NCBI RefSeq assembly: GCF_030272615.1
Contig: NC_081405.1
Coordinates: 568,665,095-568,729,094 of the forward strand
Reading direction: 5' to 3'
DNA: 64,000 nucleotides
From: Cryptomeria japonica
Taxonomy: Eukaryota; Streptophyta; Pinopsida; Cupressales; Cupressaceae
In this document: one piece after another, positions 1 to 12,968 of the stretch
Layout: each line of letters opens with the position of its first letter
Position numbering within the stretch: position 1 is the stretch's first letter
Program-made: the position numbers and the translations under genes
Notes under the pieces: model-generated
Databases searched by the model: none
Seen by the model: the letters and a program-made list of their open reading frames with translations, nothing else
Told to the model about the DNA's origin: nothing

Positions 1-1410
1 CAAAGATAAAAGGAGAATGCAGATGTGTACCTGGGGTTAAAATCTGAGTGGAAATGTTTGGGATGGGGGCGTAGGCGCCACTGTCCTGATTCTGCCCCTG
101 AAACTACTCCTGAAACTGCTGTTCTGCAACCTGAAAAGCTATCTGAAACTTGTTGTCTGATAGAAGGACCGGGGTGCCCAGCGCCCCTATCCCAGGGACC
201 AGGGTGCCCAGTGCCCCTGTCCCAGGGACCAGGGTGCCCAGCGCCCCTGTCCTGGCAGGACCAGGGTGCCCCACGCCCCTGTCCTGGTCTTTTGCTTTGA
301 AATTTGGTGTGTTGTTCAGTCTCCATTGGATCTACAACTTGCGGCGTCGTCCGAATCCTGAAACCTGCACTTATATCTGAAAAGGTATGGTGGGCGACTA
401 TATAGGGTTTTGCCTTAGTCAAACCCCCGCTTTGGTGGTTTCCACCTCCATGAATAGCCAAGTTGTATTGTAAAAGTAGTGTGTGCAGACCTTGTGTGTG
501 TGCAAGATCCTAAAAATGCAAGTAAGCAAACTAGAGCAACCTAGAAAGTAAACCCTAATTGCTTGTACATGATAATGTAAATGCTCCAAATCAAGATGCA
601 AAGTGATCTAAAGCATGAATTCAAATGATATGATGAAGCTTATGCAAAGACATGAAAACAACATGAAATCATACCCAACCCCAAGGGAGGGGTACAAGCT
701 AATCTTCAGTCAGTGATCCCTTATTGTTCTTCAATGCCTTCAAAGCCCTAAATGGATGAATGAAATTGATAGATGCTTGATGGATGGATGTTGAATGTTG
801 TTGAAGTCTTCAAAGATCTGCTCTTTCGTTGCATAGAAGGTCCCTCAAAACCAAAAATTCGGATCCTTTCAAATGAAGAAAGAGAGCTCTTATATATGAA
901 ACCCTAGGTCTTAATTTCAACTTTTGGCTGACCTAGAGATTGAATCTCCCGCCAATTTATTGGGGTTAAGCTTTATTTTATGATTGGATTGCGCTCCTAA
1001 AATTTCAAGAAAAATGTCCGAGACCGTGTGCACGCCGGGCGCCATGGTCCTGACAACTTTTCACCAAATTTTTAGGGCCGTCGGATATGATGATTTTAGA
1101 GAGAATCCCGAAGTTACAGGTGATTTCGAGATGTTTTGACCCTCGAAATCAGGCCTTAAGGTTCAAAATAGGACCTAATTAGGGTTTTAGATTAAATGAT
1201 GTATTGGAAGAATAAAATGAAAGGGGCACATTTAAATGATAAGGGTCAAACTTTATGATATGGGAGATGATAAAATAGAACCTTAGACCTAATTAATTTA
1301 ATTAATTAAGTGCTAAAGGGAAAAAGCAATGCAAAATGCGCCAAGGCGGGTGCTAAACTAGGTGTGAAATTGTACCACCCTAGCAAGTGCGTACAATTTA
1401 CGATGCTACA
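1..1410 (-). mobile_element. Leftward LTR, left end cut by the window edge
   Basis: Read on the minus strand, the segment begins at 1410 with TGTAGCATCGTAAATTG, a typical plant gypsy-style LTR start. A TATATAAGAG box follows on the minus strand near 890-900. U3 would then be about 900-1410 and R/U5 would lie to the left. No protein is encoded and the matching LTR end is not in the window, so this may be a solo LTR or the LTR of an element lying outside. The assignment rests on terminal bases and the TATA box only. Confidence 0.4.
168..291. repeat. GC-rich tandem repeat, ~30-bp unit, about four copies
   Basis: Units read roughly accagggtgcccagcgcccc followed by tgtcccaggg. Copies begin near 168, 199, 229 and 262. 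The last unit is altered by an extra 'tggcagg'. The GC content is far above the surrounding DNA. It is open in two forward frames as a Pro/Gly/Ala-rich peptide, which I take to be a by-product of the repeat. Confidence 0.7.
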
Positions 1411-4400
1411 GATATATGTTCTTTAATTCCTTGACGTTGGAGATATTGTTATGTGGGTAAAATAGCTCTTGAATTGTGGAAGTTGTGTTTGTGCTCCTTA
1501 CATGTTTGAGGAATTTTTTGATGTTAAGTAATTAGTGGTAGACTTTGTATTACTGTGATTACTTGTAGTTTAGAAGAGTGGGGAAGTACACTTGAAGATT
1601 TTGAGCTGCAAGTTGTATTTATTGCCATTCGTGATAATTAGTTTAAGTTAAGTGTTACATTCAAGAAAGACTTTGTGCCTCTTGGTTGTAAGTTTTGGTA
1701 TAATTTTTTGGTTTAGTTTGTTCATTTCTTTTAGTATCGAAGGTGATAGAGAGTTGTAACAAAGTGAAGGGAGGATACATAGACTTTGAAAAAAGAGAGT
1801 TATATGCCTGGAACTTACTCACAAATTTTAGTTTCTTTTCAATTAGAGGAGAAATTTCAAAGGGAACCTCCCCTTGATGAGAGGAGAGATTAATTTCTCA
1901 ACATAGTCCTATGTGAATCACATATTTTGTTATTGGAACGCTAGTGACAAAATATTCACCCAACAATGTAGACCCTTTGAATGGTAATTTTCTTAGTTGC
2001 CAACTAGAGTTCTTTAATTGCTCAATTTACAATGTACTATGGACATCAAAATTAATAGATTAGATCATTTTCATATTTCTTGTATCCCACACCTCTATAC
2101 CCTCAGGATTAGGGGCTAACCCTATATATTGATCATTCCAATTTACTATCTTAGGTCATTGTTACATGCCTATCCCACTCTCACTCATAGGTTCTATTTC
2201 CCTTCCCATTGAAATCGCTTATAAATTTAATATTCATCAAGCTTAAGATCTTAAATGTATTACTTTTTTGTTGCAATTTGTAAATGCAATCCTAAAATTT
2301 AATCTTCCATCATTTTCTCCACTCAATTCCATTGTCAAAAACTAAAATTAGGACAAGGTTTAATATCACAAGTCTATATTCTCACATCCCCCTTTTAGAG
2401 AGCTCATTTTAGTGGGACTAGGGTGTCCAACTGCTTAGTCTTGCCAGAATATTTGAAAATTTAAATATTTCAAGTGTCGATCTTAACATTATATAATTTG
2501 GTCTCGATTTTGTGTATTTGATCCTTGTGTTTTATCTTTTTATTAAAAATTATCTTTGTGAGTCATATATAAGATAGTGGATTTTCTCATTTTAACTAAT
2601 GATTGAAATGATAACAAAGCTCTACTAAACTGATCATGCAACTCTGCAAATCTAAAGCATAATCTTAAATATCAAATTTTCAACATTATTCATTCACCAT
2701 TATTGCAAGATGATTGGAGCTTTAACGAATATTGGATGATGATAATGATTACTGATTGATGATAAACTTGTACTTCTCCTCAAGGGTTTGGTATGATTCT
2801 ATGTTATCCTCACATTTCCAAGCTTTAGACTATAAATCGAAATTTTATTGTTATATTTGTTGTTCTTTATGCATTTATGCACTGTTGAGTTGGTTTGTAC
2901 ACCACCTTTTTATTTCATATGTGGTTTGATTTGAATGCACTTGAGTAAGATTTCCTTTTGTGTTTTAAATGTATATCATTTCTCACTACAATTTTAGACA
3001 CACTTAAGATTTAGAACTTGAATACTTTATTTCAATATCAATTCCACTATTCATGGAGGTAGGAATACCAGAATAATGGGTTGATTTTGATAAGATCCTA
3101 TATAGATACAATCATTTTTCCTCTCTCTATGCTTGTGTGGATAGAGATACAAAATTATATGACAGTGCAAAGGTATAGGAAGATGGTATTTATAAAGATA
3201 GAGATCATCATCACAAGTTTAGGAGAAAAGGCCCGAGTAGGGGCACCTAATACTCTAGTATCACCTATTTCAATTAGATCTTTGGGAGACATGAGATTTC
3301 TTTTTTCTAGATTTGGACATTTTCTTCATTCTATGAATCTCTCAAATAGAGGCACCCAACACTTTATTCTAGGACAAAAGCCTCTGCTTTCAACTAGATA
3401 GGTGCACCTTCATGTCTATTCCATTTTTGGTACTATATGTTACTTCCTGTGTATTTTTAATTCTATTTTATTAGTTTGTATTTTCATTCATACATGCTTA
3501 TAGGCCTAATTAGAAAACATCTCAATCAACTAATCCTTCTTCATTACAACAAAAGAATAGAACTTAGATTAATGATATGAAGTTTCTACAGTCCATAATG
3601 AATATGTAATTATTCGTAGATTAGATTGTGTTATTATCTTTTTCATCACTCTTTGAGATCACACTCCATGATCCATCTCCTTGGGGATATCTATTATCAT
3701 CCCAATGATTAATCATAAAGTGTGACTTGAAATGTTTCTTAAAAAATCACTAACACAATATAATCTAGAAATAATTGGAAGAGAGGTTCGTTCTATTTAA
3801 ATTAGTAGCTAGTTTAGTCCATCTCTTTATATTTTAGTGAATCCAATGTCTTTTACATACCTAATGTACCAAAGAGCATACAATTTAATTTACATGCAAT
3901 GTTTATGCCATCTATGTTATTTTCTCAATTCCTTAATTGATTGAATTCTTTACTATTTCATTAGATTACACCATTTAAAACATTGGTCAAAAACAAGTTT
4001 TTCTTTTTTGGATTAGGAAACCGAAACTTCAAAACAAAATCCTTCTATCCCTTAATCAACAATTCTATCTTGTCATCATTTTGTTCTACTTCTTTCTCTT
4101 ATACATTCTTCTATCAACACATAACGTGTATCAATTAAGCTTATTTAACCATGTTGGATCTCATTTTACAATATTTTTACGAATTTGATGAGCCATTTAG
4201 TTGTCACTATTTTGATATGTTAGATGAATCCCTTGATGTTTACATCTTGATTGAGTCATCCTCTACATCTCCTAAATTATTCCTTTATAAATTATTAATC
4301 AACATGGTATATGTTTTTGGTTATAAGAATGAACCTAAGAAACCTCATATTGTTATGCATCATCATCCTAGTATTCCTCAACCTAAAACAATCAATGAAT

Positions 4401-4725
4401 GTTGTCGAAGGTGTGAAAAATTAAATTAGACCTCCTAGTTACTACTTAAACTACATAAAACAACTCACTCAAAGTAGTAGACTTAATCAATATGTGTCAC
4501 AACAACCTTAGTATACCATAGTTGCTCACACATATAACACTAGAAATAATAAGAAGCCAAATCCTATAATATTTGTTCCTACATCTTCTCTTTCACCTTC
4601 TCAACCCTTGCTTCCTTCTACCACTCATCCTATTCAACACTTTGTTAAGATGTATTATCTTGTTGAGAAGATTCATGCTACTCTTGTTGAAAACATGGTT
4701 ATATTGAGAGAGGGGGTGTGGGTGT
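1411..4725. other. AT-rich intergenic DNA without a recognisable gene
   Basis: This 3.3 kb holds no LTR ends, pol motifs or tRNA that I can see. Two short forward ORFs occur (106 codons at 3081-3401 and 92 codons at 4151-4429). Neither has a motif I recognise. Sequence after 4430 continues in one frame as a Ser/Pro-rich peptide with stops, so 4151-4725 may be a decayed coding remnant of unknown origin. The right end is cut by insertion of element A. Confidence 0.5.
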
Positions 4726-5672
4726 TGTTCTCAAATTCTGATTCCCCTTTTTATCCCCTGTAAGAAATTAATAACTCTATCTCCAAATAGAGAGATCAAG
4801 GAAAAAGAACCTTAGAGCAACATATGACAAGGTTTCAAGAACCTTCTAAACCTTGAACTTATCCAAAGTTTAGGTGGGTATACCTCCTGTGAATAATTTC
4901 ACACTATTAAAATAGATCCATAGTAAACCAGTCCAAAACAAGTGAATCTTATCACCTCAACACAAACTAAAATAATAAAAGAAAGCTTATGCTCATGTCC
5001 AGTATTGATCTTCAAGGAATGTAGGAAGAGAACTACAATTGATACCAGTGCCTTATCCAGGCCACAAAGTCATCTAATTTAAACAAGGATTTCACAATTA
5101 AACATATCCATACATATCATCACTTCGGCTTCTATCAACCCCATACATGCTTGACATATATAAGAGTCTTTCCTTATTAGACTAGACAGTGTTCATCAGA
5201 TTCAAAGTCTCCAACAAAATAACATACTGATAGAGATATTCCTTGTGTATTTAATTCCTCTCCTAAAGAAGAAAGCTAAGAAACATATCTATAAAGACTG
5301 CATTACTATCCACTTTCAATTGAATAACCCTAGATTACCCAAATGAAACCAGTAATTATTTGAAAGCACACTAGAAGACAACACAAATTCTAGGATTGGA
5401 AATTCATGGTCTGTATATTGATATTCATTTTGAAAAAAATTACAAAACTCAGAATATTCTCTGTAAACTTAGAAAAACCCAGATATATTTCTGCAGAGTT
5501 TCTTTACAAATTCTTGCGATCCTTTTTTAACTAGTCCTAGTATCCATTTATAATAGTATGGATGCATACAAGCTTCAGACCCTTTTCAAAAAAGTTTGTT
5601 ACAACAATCTTCTTGTTTCAACAAGAAGTTACAAATCTTTTCTATTTTCTAACGGCCCCCTTTTGCCGGTTG

Positions 5673-8600
5673 TCATTCTGCAGCTTCTTCTTGAACCTCT
5701 ACATCCAACACTGCATACTTTCTTTTCCACTCTTGGTACACGTCATCAATAGGCCATGAGAAGTTAATAACTTTCCCTCTTATCTTGGCTAATCTCTTCC
5801 AAGAATTTCTCATTTTATTGACATCTGAATTTAAAAAACCATAGTGTAATTTAATCTTCTCTATCTCCTCAATTATTATGACAAATAGGGAAGTATCATC
5901 TATGCTAATGATTCCCTTTATCCTTAATGATAGGTTGGCCCCTAATTCATTAAGCCATACTTGTTTGTCCTTCAATTGAGCTGGATTGGTAAAACCCCCA
6001 GGAATTAATTCAAATACCTACTCAATGTACTCTTTCTTATACAAACTGATCTTCCTCTCTGCATTATCTATTCATTCTGCTATCTTTGCCAAATCCTTTG
6101 TCAAGTCACAAGTGGATTTGATAATGGGGTGAGCCCCTGCTTCATCATAAGATACACACATAAGCTCTAAGTCCTCTTCCCTAGGCTTCCACTTGTCCAA
6201 AATAGGCATCAGAATAGCCTTGTCTCCATTGAGTTCATTCCATATGTCCAAAACTCTACCTATGTTGTTATACACCAATGATGATCCTATAGTGTCAGCA
6301 AAAATCAAAATTGTGGCCCTCACTCTCTCTTCATATTTATTTGCAAACAAGATTTGAGCCTGTTTTAACTTTTCCAACTCCTGAGGGGTGATCTCAACAG
6401 ATTGGGAACTAGAAGGTGCAGGAGAAGGTGGGAATTCAGTGATAGGGCTAGTGGATGGAGGCTATGCAGAAGAAGAAGCAATCATCAATGTTGAGGACTC
6501 ACCTTGATGGTATTGTCCTGCCAATTGGCTTTTCAACTTAGCAATAATGTTAGCTCGGCTCATTACCTCTCCTTTGGCCTCATTGTAGGCTTTCAAGACT
6601 GTCTCTAGCTTAGCCTGGAGATCTGCATTTTCCTTTGCTTCTTTCTCTTCCACTGCAACACTGAATTTTGCAGTCTCTAAGACTATACTAGTAGCCTCCA
6701 CCACTCCAGTACTTTGTACCCTCTTTACTATCATGCCTCCAAGGTAGCTGGACTTTGGGGTATCCTTTCTCTTTCTATTTTCATCTCTTTTCAGAGACCA
6801 CATGACTAGGGCTGCATCATCCTCGTTGAAGGTTACTCCTTCCATAGGCTTGGTCTCTTTCCTGACTACCTCTAAAATCAAGGCATCTGCTATATCCCAT
6901 TCTGGGAGGATGAGGACACCAGCCTTTGCTACCATTTCCCTTCCTTGCTCAGGATTGATGGTCTTAAATTCAGTGACCATTTCTTGTTTTATTTCTTCCT
7001 CCACCACACCTGCATCCTTGTGGGGCTGCTCACTCGGCCTCTTCTCACATCTAATATTGAAATTATCAATATTCTACTTCCACACAAACTGCATGAAAGC
7101 TGCCGAGGTAACAAAGTTGCTATCAGCTAAGAATTCTTCACTGGCTTGTTTAATGGCAGGATCTAGTTCCTGGCCTTTGAACTCACTGATGGTTATGTCC
7201 ATCTTGACATTTTCCGGCTCCTTAGGCATTCCATTTTCTACTTCATCATAGGTATAGTCTATCTCCCCAAGACTCCCTAACTACAACAATTTCTCAGTTG
7301 CTGCCTGCTTATCTCCTATATGAATGGGGGATTGAGATGGGGATCACAGGGGCTCATTAGTTTGCACTTCCTTTCCCACCCTTTTCTTCTTTGGGGAGTC
7401 CTGAATGTCAATGACATCTTGTATTTTCCTCTTCCCTCCTGAAGTAGAAGGCTCCCTTGTTGCTGGCACCAACACAGTATCTTGGATTTCTTATGTAATA
7501 CATAATCACCCGGAGGGATTGCTTTAGTAGATGTAAACCCAGCTAGAACTAGTCTTGCCTTCTCAAGGTTATTTTTAATCACTGCTTCCCTCTTCTCTTT
7601 CAATGTTTGCATTACATCTTCAAAACAAAGAATTGGAAAATTTGCCTTTTCCTCAAAAGGGTGAAAACTGGACAAAGGGTCATAGCTGGTGTCAAATTGG
7701 TGCACAAAATCAAGAGCCTTCTTGTAGGCCACCCATTTCTCTTTCCTCAACTCCTTTTCATCCAAATCAAACTAATTTCTAATGACGTCTTCAGGGAATT
7801 GGAATTGGTGAGGTTTGCCTTTGCATACTGCCCTTTTCCTAAACATACTATTAACAAAGTCTTCAAGGTCAGAAAACCTTGACATTGCAGTGGACAAATG
7901 GTAGGGTTGAAAGAATTCCTCAAAGCACTTCCATCCCCCCTTAGTAATCACAAACTGATGTGCTATTGTTACTGTAGGGAAAATGGTCCCTTTTCCTCTG
8001 TTAGATAGCTATGCCTCTTACACACTCCCAATCTGCCTAAGGACCTCTACAATTCCTACTTTCAGTGGGACCTGATATGGTAACAAAAATGGAGTGCCTC
8101 TGAAACTGTACACTTTGAAAACTGTGGAAACAGGGTTCAAGTACATGTCACCCCAATATTGGACAATTTTGATTTCTTTCGCAAATTCCTTTGGCCTAAG
8201 AAACTCCAAAAGAGCTTTAGGGACCCTTGGATTCTCTGAGCATAAGAGAATTTTGATCTTGGATGCAAAGCACTTTTCAAACTTTAGGTAGCTAGCATCT
8301 TCCCTGTCCCATGACAGCACTGTGCTCCATAATTGAACTGGCATTTTCTCCCCATCCTTTTCTTTCACCAGATCCATTTCATTGGCAAAGTAGTCACCAC
8401 CCTTGAATAGAAATAGATTAATGAGAAGGGAGTACCATCCAAAAGGCCTATCCACCTTACCATTCTTTATCCCTATCAAGCCTTCATAGATTGCATCAGT
8501 AATATAGGGGGCATAATCAAATGTGACTGCTAGAGAAGGATTTAAAATTTGAGCTATCATTAACATGTAATGAGTCGACATGTTCACTTCTGCATCCTCT

Positions 8601-9250
8601 CAAAAAATCTGGTAGAGTGACCACTATAATCCCTTAGCTCTAAGAGTGAACAAACTTAAGGAGAAGGGCTCCATGGTATTAGGTCCTACAACAGTCAATC
8701 CACCTATTTTAACAAAAAATTCTTTAAGAGGCCCATTTCTAAGATGATTCCTCTATGCATTGTAGACCTGAGAAAAAGATTTAAAATTAATGGGCTCCAA
8801 ATAATTGGACACCTCACTAAGCCCAAATACATTTCTGAATTCATCATCATTTACTTCAATGAGGGTTTTTTCATTTATATCCCTAACACTTTTGGTAATA
8901 GGGTCATAGTTGTGTGCAATCTGAGTTAGGAGATCCACATCCATGAACACTCCAGGGACCACCAATTTACCTACATCCAACTCCTAAATACTATTCATTG
9001 GGGCTGGGGAGTGTCTCATACCAAATTCAACCTTGAATAAGCCCAAACCAGACAACCCTATATGTGGATCTCTCAGCCAATTGCCCTTGTCATATAATCC
9101 TTCTCATGTTCTCAAGCGAGGAGCATTGGACACTAATTCCTTAACTTTGGCTGCTACATTTGTGGACATAGACAACTGTTCCAGGAAATCATCAAAAATT
9201 GCTCTCTCCTGGTAATTAACTTTCCCTGTGAAGTCCCTTCTGGGTGCCAT
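5673..9250 (-). pseudogene. LTR-embedded ORF of element A, 3'-LTR copy
   Basis: A long decayed reading frame of about 1,190 codons starts at the ATG at 9250 (MAPRRDF) and stops at the TGA at 5673-5675. It is broken by several stops. A 2-bp deletion near 7490 relative to the other copy causes one frameshift. The N-terminal half is globular with repeated aromatic/hydrophobic blocks (for example LSLFTL, WYSLL, FKVY). The middle, around 6462-7007, is charged and Glu/Lys/Ala-rich and looks coiled-coil-like. The C-terminal part includes LNELGANLS and ends VQEEAAE. I see no nuclease, RT or zinc-knuckle motif. It lies downstream of the LTR TATA box and upstream of gag on the same strand. The patterned region around YITDAIYEGLIG resembles, by eye, the 'putative plant transposon protein' type domain. 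Function is unknown. Confidence 0.8.
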
Positions 9251-9445
9251 CTCAATGATATGCAAATAATTCAATTACTAATCACAACAATTCTTTAACA
9301 GAACAAAACCACAATTCAATCAATCCTTCAAGTAACTGGTAAGCAAAATACAAGAAAACCTATTTTCGGCCTGAAGAACTCTACTCTACACTAGCTTTTA
9401 TGCAACAACTCTTCCAAATGATGCCTACATTAAATTGATGTGAGC

Positions 9446-9452
9446 ATATATA
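9446..9452 (-). promoter_or_regulatory. Probable TATA box of the element A LTR
   Basis: Minus-strand TATATAT lies about 195 bases upstream of the ATG at 9250, between the U3 subrepeats and the LTR-borne ORF. The equivalent site in the 5' LTR (near 24265) has mutated to gtatgtatgg. The placement suggests the LTR promoter would read the embedded ORF first. This is inferred from position only. Confidence 0.4.
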
Positions 9453-9576
9453 CAGTAGTCGGGCTCTTAACTGCGACATTGACACCACATGCTTCAGCCA
9501 TCACCTCAAAATTGAATTCATGAATGAATTCAAAAATTTCGCTCCAATGGATCATAAAATGTCTGTGTTTCTATCA

Positions 9577-10460
9577 CTTTGTTGTTTCACCATTTCGTGA
9601 AGCCTAAAATCCATGCTTCTTCATCTAGCAAAATCACGTCAACCATTAGATCCAATGAAACTTGCATGACCTTTAATTTATTGACTATTCTTCATTCAGC
9701 GATGGGCTCATATCTCTTTTGCTATTTTGTGAAAGCTAAACATCGTGTATATTTACCCAGCAAAACCACGTGGGTCGTCCGATCAAAAGGAACTTGATCG
9801 GTCTTTATCTCGTCCTATGACTGGCAGTTAACCCCACTAACTATGCTCCAAGTGTTTAAGGCTAGCAGTTTTCACTGCTTTGCAAATGGTAATTACCCTG
9901 CATCTTTGTCTTGCGAAATGGCGCCCACCATCGGATCATCCTTGAGATACCTGCCTTTTAACAAACTTAACCGATAGAAGTGGGCCCTCTGATTTAGCAC
10001 CATCCAACCTGGCAACCGGTTGGCAAAAGAAACCAACATGTCACTCACTTACTTGTCAAAAAACTTCCATAGGATCCACTTCTGGACTGCGACGACATCT
10101 ACCAAGTGGCTGCCATGTCACTTCGCTATTTCATGAAGGTTAAATCTGAGGCACCTTAGGGCTACAAAATAGTGCCAACCATCTGATAAAAAAGAACTTG
10201 ATCAGAATTTACCTTCAGTTTTTACTGCCTCGCGGATCCAATTTCCTTTTCACTACTTCGTGAAGCCTAAAACTTGTGCACCTTCACCTAGCGAAATCGC
10301 GCGAGCTATTCGATCAAAAAGAACTTGATCAGTCTTTACCTTAGTGAAAACCTGGATGCCTACCCACTTTCCACCTTTCGCCACTTCACGAATGGTAACC
10401 CACAGGCATCTTTGACTTGCAAATTCACATGTGTCTTTAGATTAAAAGGAACCTGCGTGA
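9577..10460. repeat. Degenerate subrepeats in U3 of element A, 3' LTR
   Basis: At least five diverged copies of a ~100-150 bp module lie here. Each contains a core like ttcgtgaagcctaaaa, then cacc...agcgaaa, then gatcaaaaagaacttgatc and gtctttacct. Copies are near 9590, 9725, 10120, 10255 and 10385. The core gatcaaaaagaacttgatc is itself an imperfect inverted repeat. Such U3 arrays often hold enhancer sites, but here that is inference. Confidence 0.65.
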
Positions 10461-10775
10461 TGTTTAGGAAACCCGGTTAAACATTAAGAACAATAGGAAA
10501 GACTTAGAAAAATAATGCACTGCTAGACCCGCCTAGGAAGAAATAAGAAGAGGGGGGACACTCTTCACGATAGACAGACCCTTCTTTAAGTGAATAAAGT
10601 AACACAAAATTAGAATGAAAGGGTTTTTCTCAGACATTGGAGCGATTAAAACTTAAACGATAAACCCTCTTTGGACCTAAAGCAATTAGAGGTAACAAGG
10701 CCTTACCACACTCAAATTTTCATAGACTTAGCCAATTATGGGACAAGAATACCCATTTTTTAAACAATGATAACA

Positions 10776-10919
10776 TCGGCTCTGACTGGGGAGGGTTGAT
10801 TGCAAGATCAACACAAGAATTCAGAAACTCTCTGGAGAAACAGACCAAAAACAAGCCGAAAAACAACAACAAAAAAAAAACCTAAATATATACAAATAGG
10901 GACCTACTGTGCATGGACA
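10776..10919 (-). other. Short 3' untranslated stretch of element A
   Basis: The gap between the integrase stop (10920) and the 3' LTR is 144 bases. A typical purine-rich tract next to the LTR is not evident. The plus strand here holds a run of A residues (10861-10881), so the minus strand is T-rich. The polypurine tract has either decayed or is atypical. Confidence 0.45.
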
Positions 10920-12180
10920 TCAAGAGAAGTAATGTTTTAGGAATTGTCCATGCACTGGAAATTCCTGTACTTCATCATTCATATTCTTAAAAAAATATGA
11001 GTCCTTTCCATTAAGATCACAGACCACAGAGGGGCCAATCCATAGTGACTCAAATTTCTTGTGCTTTCCCTTATCCTGTCCTTTCGCATTCCATTGAAGA
11101 ATTACATCGCCAATTTGGAATTTTCTCAATGAGGTTCTCTTATCAAATAGGTATTTGGACTGCAACTGGATCTTTAGATTCCTCTTGTGGGCTAGGGTTC
11201 TAATTTCTTCAACTTCCACTACCTGAATCATCTGGTCTTCCATGGGTTCAGATAACTCCATGTCTTCAGCTCGCAGGAACTTATACACTGGAAGAAGATT
11301 ATTGATAGGAACCCTAGATTATGTGCCATAAACTAATTCAAAGGGTGAAACCCCAATAGCCTTTTTGACAGTAACCCTGTCAGCCCATAAGGCTAATTTC
11401 AACTTCTGGTCCCAAGACCTTTTATTCTCTTCCAGGATTTTCTTGATGATGTTCAAGAGGCTCTTGTTACTAGATTTAGCTTGCCCATTACCCTGAGGAT
11501 GATAAGGTGAAGAGTAAGACATAGTTATTCCATGACTAGTGCAAAATTCAATAAACTCTTCTGACTTGAAGCTCATGGCATTATCCATTACTAGTTTTAT
11601 AGGGACTCCGAATCTGGTAATAACATTATCCATCAGAAAGTCAATAACAACCTTACTTGTGGCTCTCCTGGTGGGTATAGCTTCAATCCATTTGGTAAAA
11701 TAGTTAGTAGCTACTATAATCCACCTATGGCCTCTTCTTGATTTCTCAACAATTTCTCCAATAAAATCAATACCCCATTGGACAAAAGGGGCTTCCACTG
11801 TGACTGAGTTGAGGGGTAAAGCTCCCTCATACTTCAATTTGGATGAAAACGTCTGGCATGGGTCACATCTCCTGACATATTCATGGGCATCTTTAAACAA
11901 AGTAGGCCAATAGTACCCAGCCCAAACTATCTTACCAACAATTGTCTTAGTAGAGTAATGACCTCCACACACTCCATCATGCATTTCAGTGAACACTCTC
12001 TTAGCATGGGATTCATCCAAACACATTGGTAGTGCCCCATCTCTATTCCTCCAAAATAGATCACCCCGAATGAGGACATATTTCTGTGACTTTAACTTCA
12101 GAGTTCTTCTCTGATTATGTGTCATTCCTTCTGAAAATGTTGCATCCCTTAGAAATGCACTATCTCTGAGTACCAGGGCT
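10920..12180 (-). pseudogene. Integrase of element A, catalytically broken
   Basis: The main open block is 11319-12125, and a C-terminal block at 10920-11288 is in the same frame after one stop. A zinc-binding HHCC arrangement is present (ending RRCDPCQ). The core Asp residues are in GIDFIGE and VMDNAMSF. Exactly 35 residues after the second Asp, where the catalytic Glu should sit in NGQAE, the codon at 11475-11477 is AAA, so NGQAK. This is one G-to-A change and should abolish strand transfer. The C-terminal domain includes YKFLRAED and the FQIGDVILQW block. The product would insert cDNA into the genome. This copy is dead. Confidence 0.85.
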
Positions 12181-12964
12181 ATGCTTCAATATTGGTGACC
12201 AAGACATTCTCAATTTCAATATTATTTATTTCAATATCAAGAAGGTTTGACTCATCCATAAGATTAGCAAGGCCTAAACCTCTTACTAATTTAGTGATCT
12301 TTATTTCCAAATCAAACTCCTAGATTCTGTTTATCCATCTGCATCTCTTATCTGTGACCTCAGACTGGGATAAGATATCTTTGACATCAGCATGTGGGAC
12401 ATAGGCAACTACTTATGCATTTACAAGATATGGCCTAAAAGCTTTGACAACCTTGACCAAAGCATATTCTTGCTTCTCCATGATTTCATATTTTAACTCT
12501 GCAGCCTCTAAAGATTTGCTATAGAAAGCTATAGGATGTTCATATCCTTCATTATCCTTTTGTAATAGAACTGCAGCCACTGTGTGATATGAAGCAAAAG
12601 AAAACAAAGAGAAAGGCTTACTATAATCAGGGGATTTCAACACTGGTGCCTCTTGAATAACCTTTTTGATTTTAGGAAAAACCTTTGAAGCTTCTTGATC
12701 CCAGCAGAATTTTGTATCCTTTTTAAGCAATTTAACAATGGGCTTGACTATCTCTGCAAAATTTTCAATAAATCTTCTAACAAAATTAACTTTGCCCAAG
12801 AAAGATTGGATACCTTTAACATTCTTTGGTTCAGGCACATTGTTTATTGCCTCAATTCTTTCAGGGTCTATTCTTACTCCTTTAGAGACAATATGCCCTA
12901 GCAACTTCCCTTCAGTAACAACAAAATGACATTTCTTAGGATTTAAAGATACTCCAAATTCCAA
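12181..12964 (-). pseudogene. RT thumb/connection and gypsy-type RNase H of element A
   Basis: This block (open at 12413-12964) is one frame off from the RT block upstream. The shift falls in a T9 run near 12979. It starts with FGVSLNPKKCHF and LLGHIVS, the usual gypsy RT tail. The RNase H follows (YSKPFSLF to FRPYLVNA). The usual TDAS motif with the first catalytic Asp reads SFAS here, so this RNase H lacks a key metal ligand. The decayed C-terminal part continues to about 12181. Confidence 0.75.
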
Positions 12965-12968
12965 AGCC

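Larger units (their letters stand above)
4726..10775 (-). repeat. 3' LTR of element A (6,050 bp)
   Basis: This direct repeat matches 18053-25582 along its whole length apart from the later insertion in the right copy. Its ends are TGTTCTC at 4726 and GATAACA at 10775, giving TGTT/AACA inverted termini. On the minus strand, U3 runs from 10775 to about 9430. A TATATAT box lies at 9446-9452, and the long LTR-borne ORF starts at 9250. LTRs of this size are exceptional. Confidence 0.9.

Noticed and set aside
25-380. Pro-rich small proteins over the GC-rich repeat
   Set aside because: Two overlapping frames are both open because of the ~30-bp repeat. No start context or homologue.
3081-3401. 106-codon forward ORF
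   Set aside because: It is isolated and AT-rich, with no motif, no homologue in the window and no promoter or splice context. It could be chance.
6802-7251. 149-codon forward ORF (and its twin at 20105-20554)
   Set aside because: Both lie opposite the long minus-strand LTR ORF and mirror its codons. The minus frame is supported by the matching copy and by relatives; the forward frame is a shadow.
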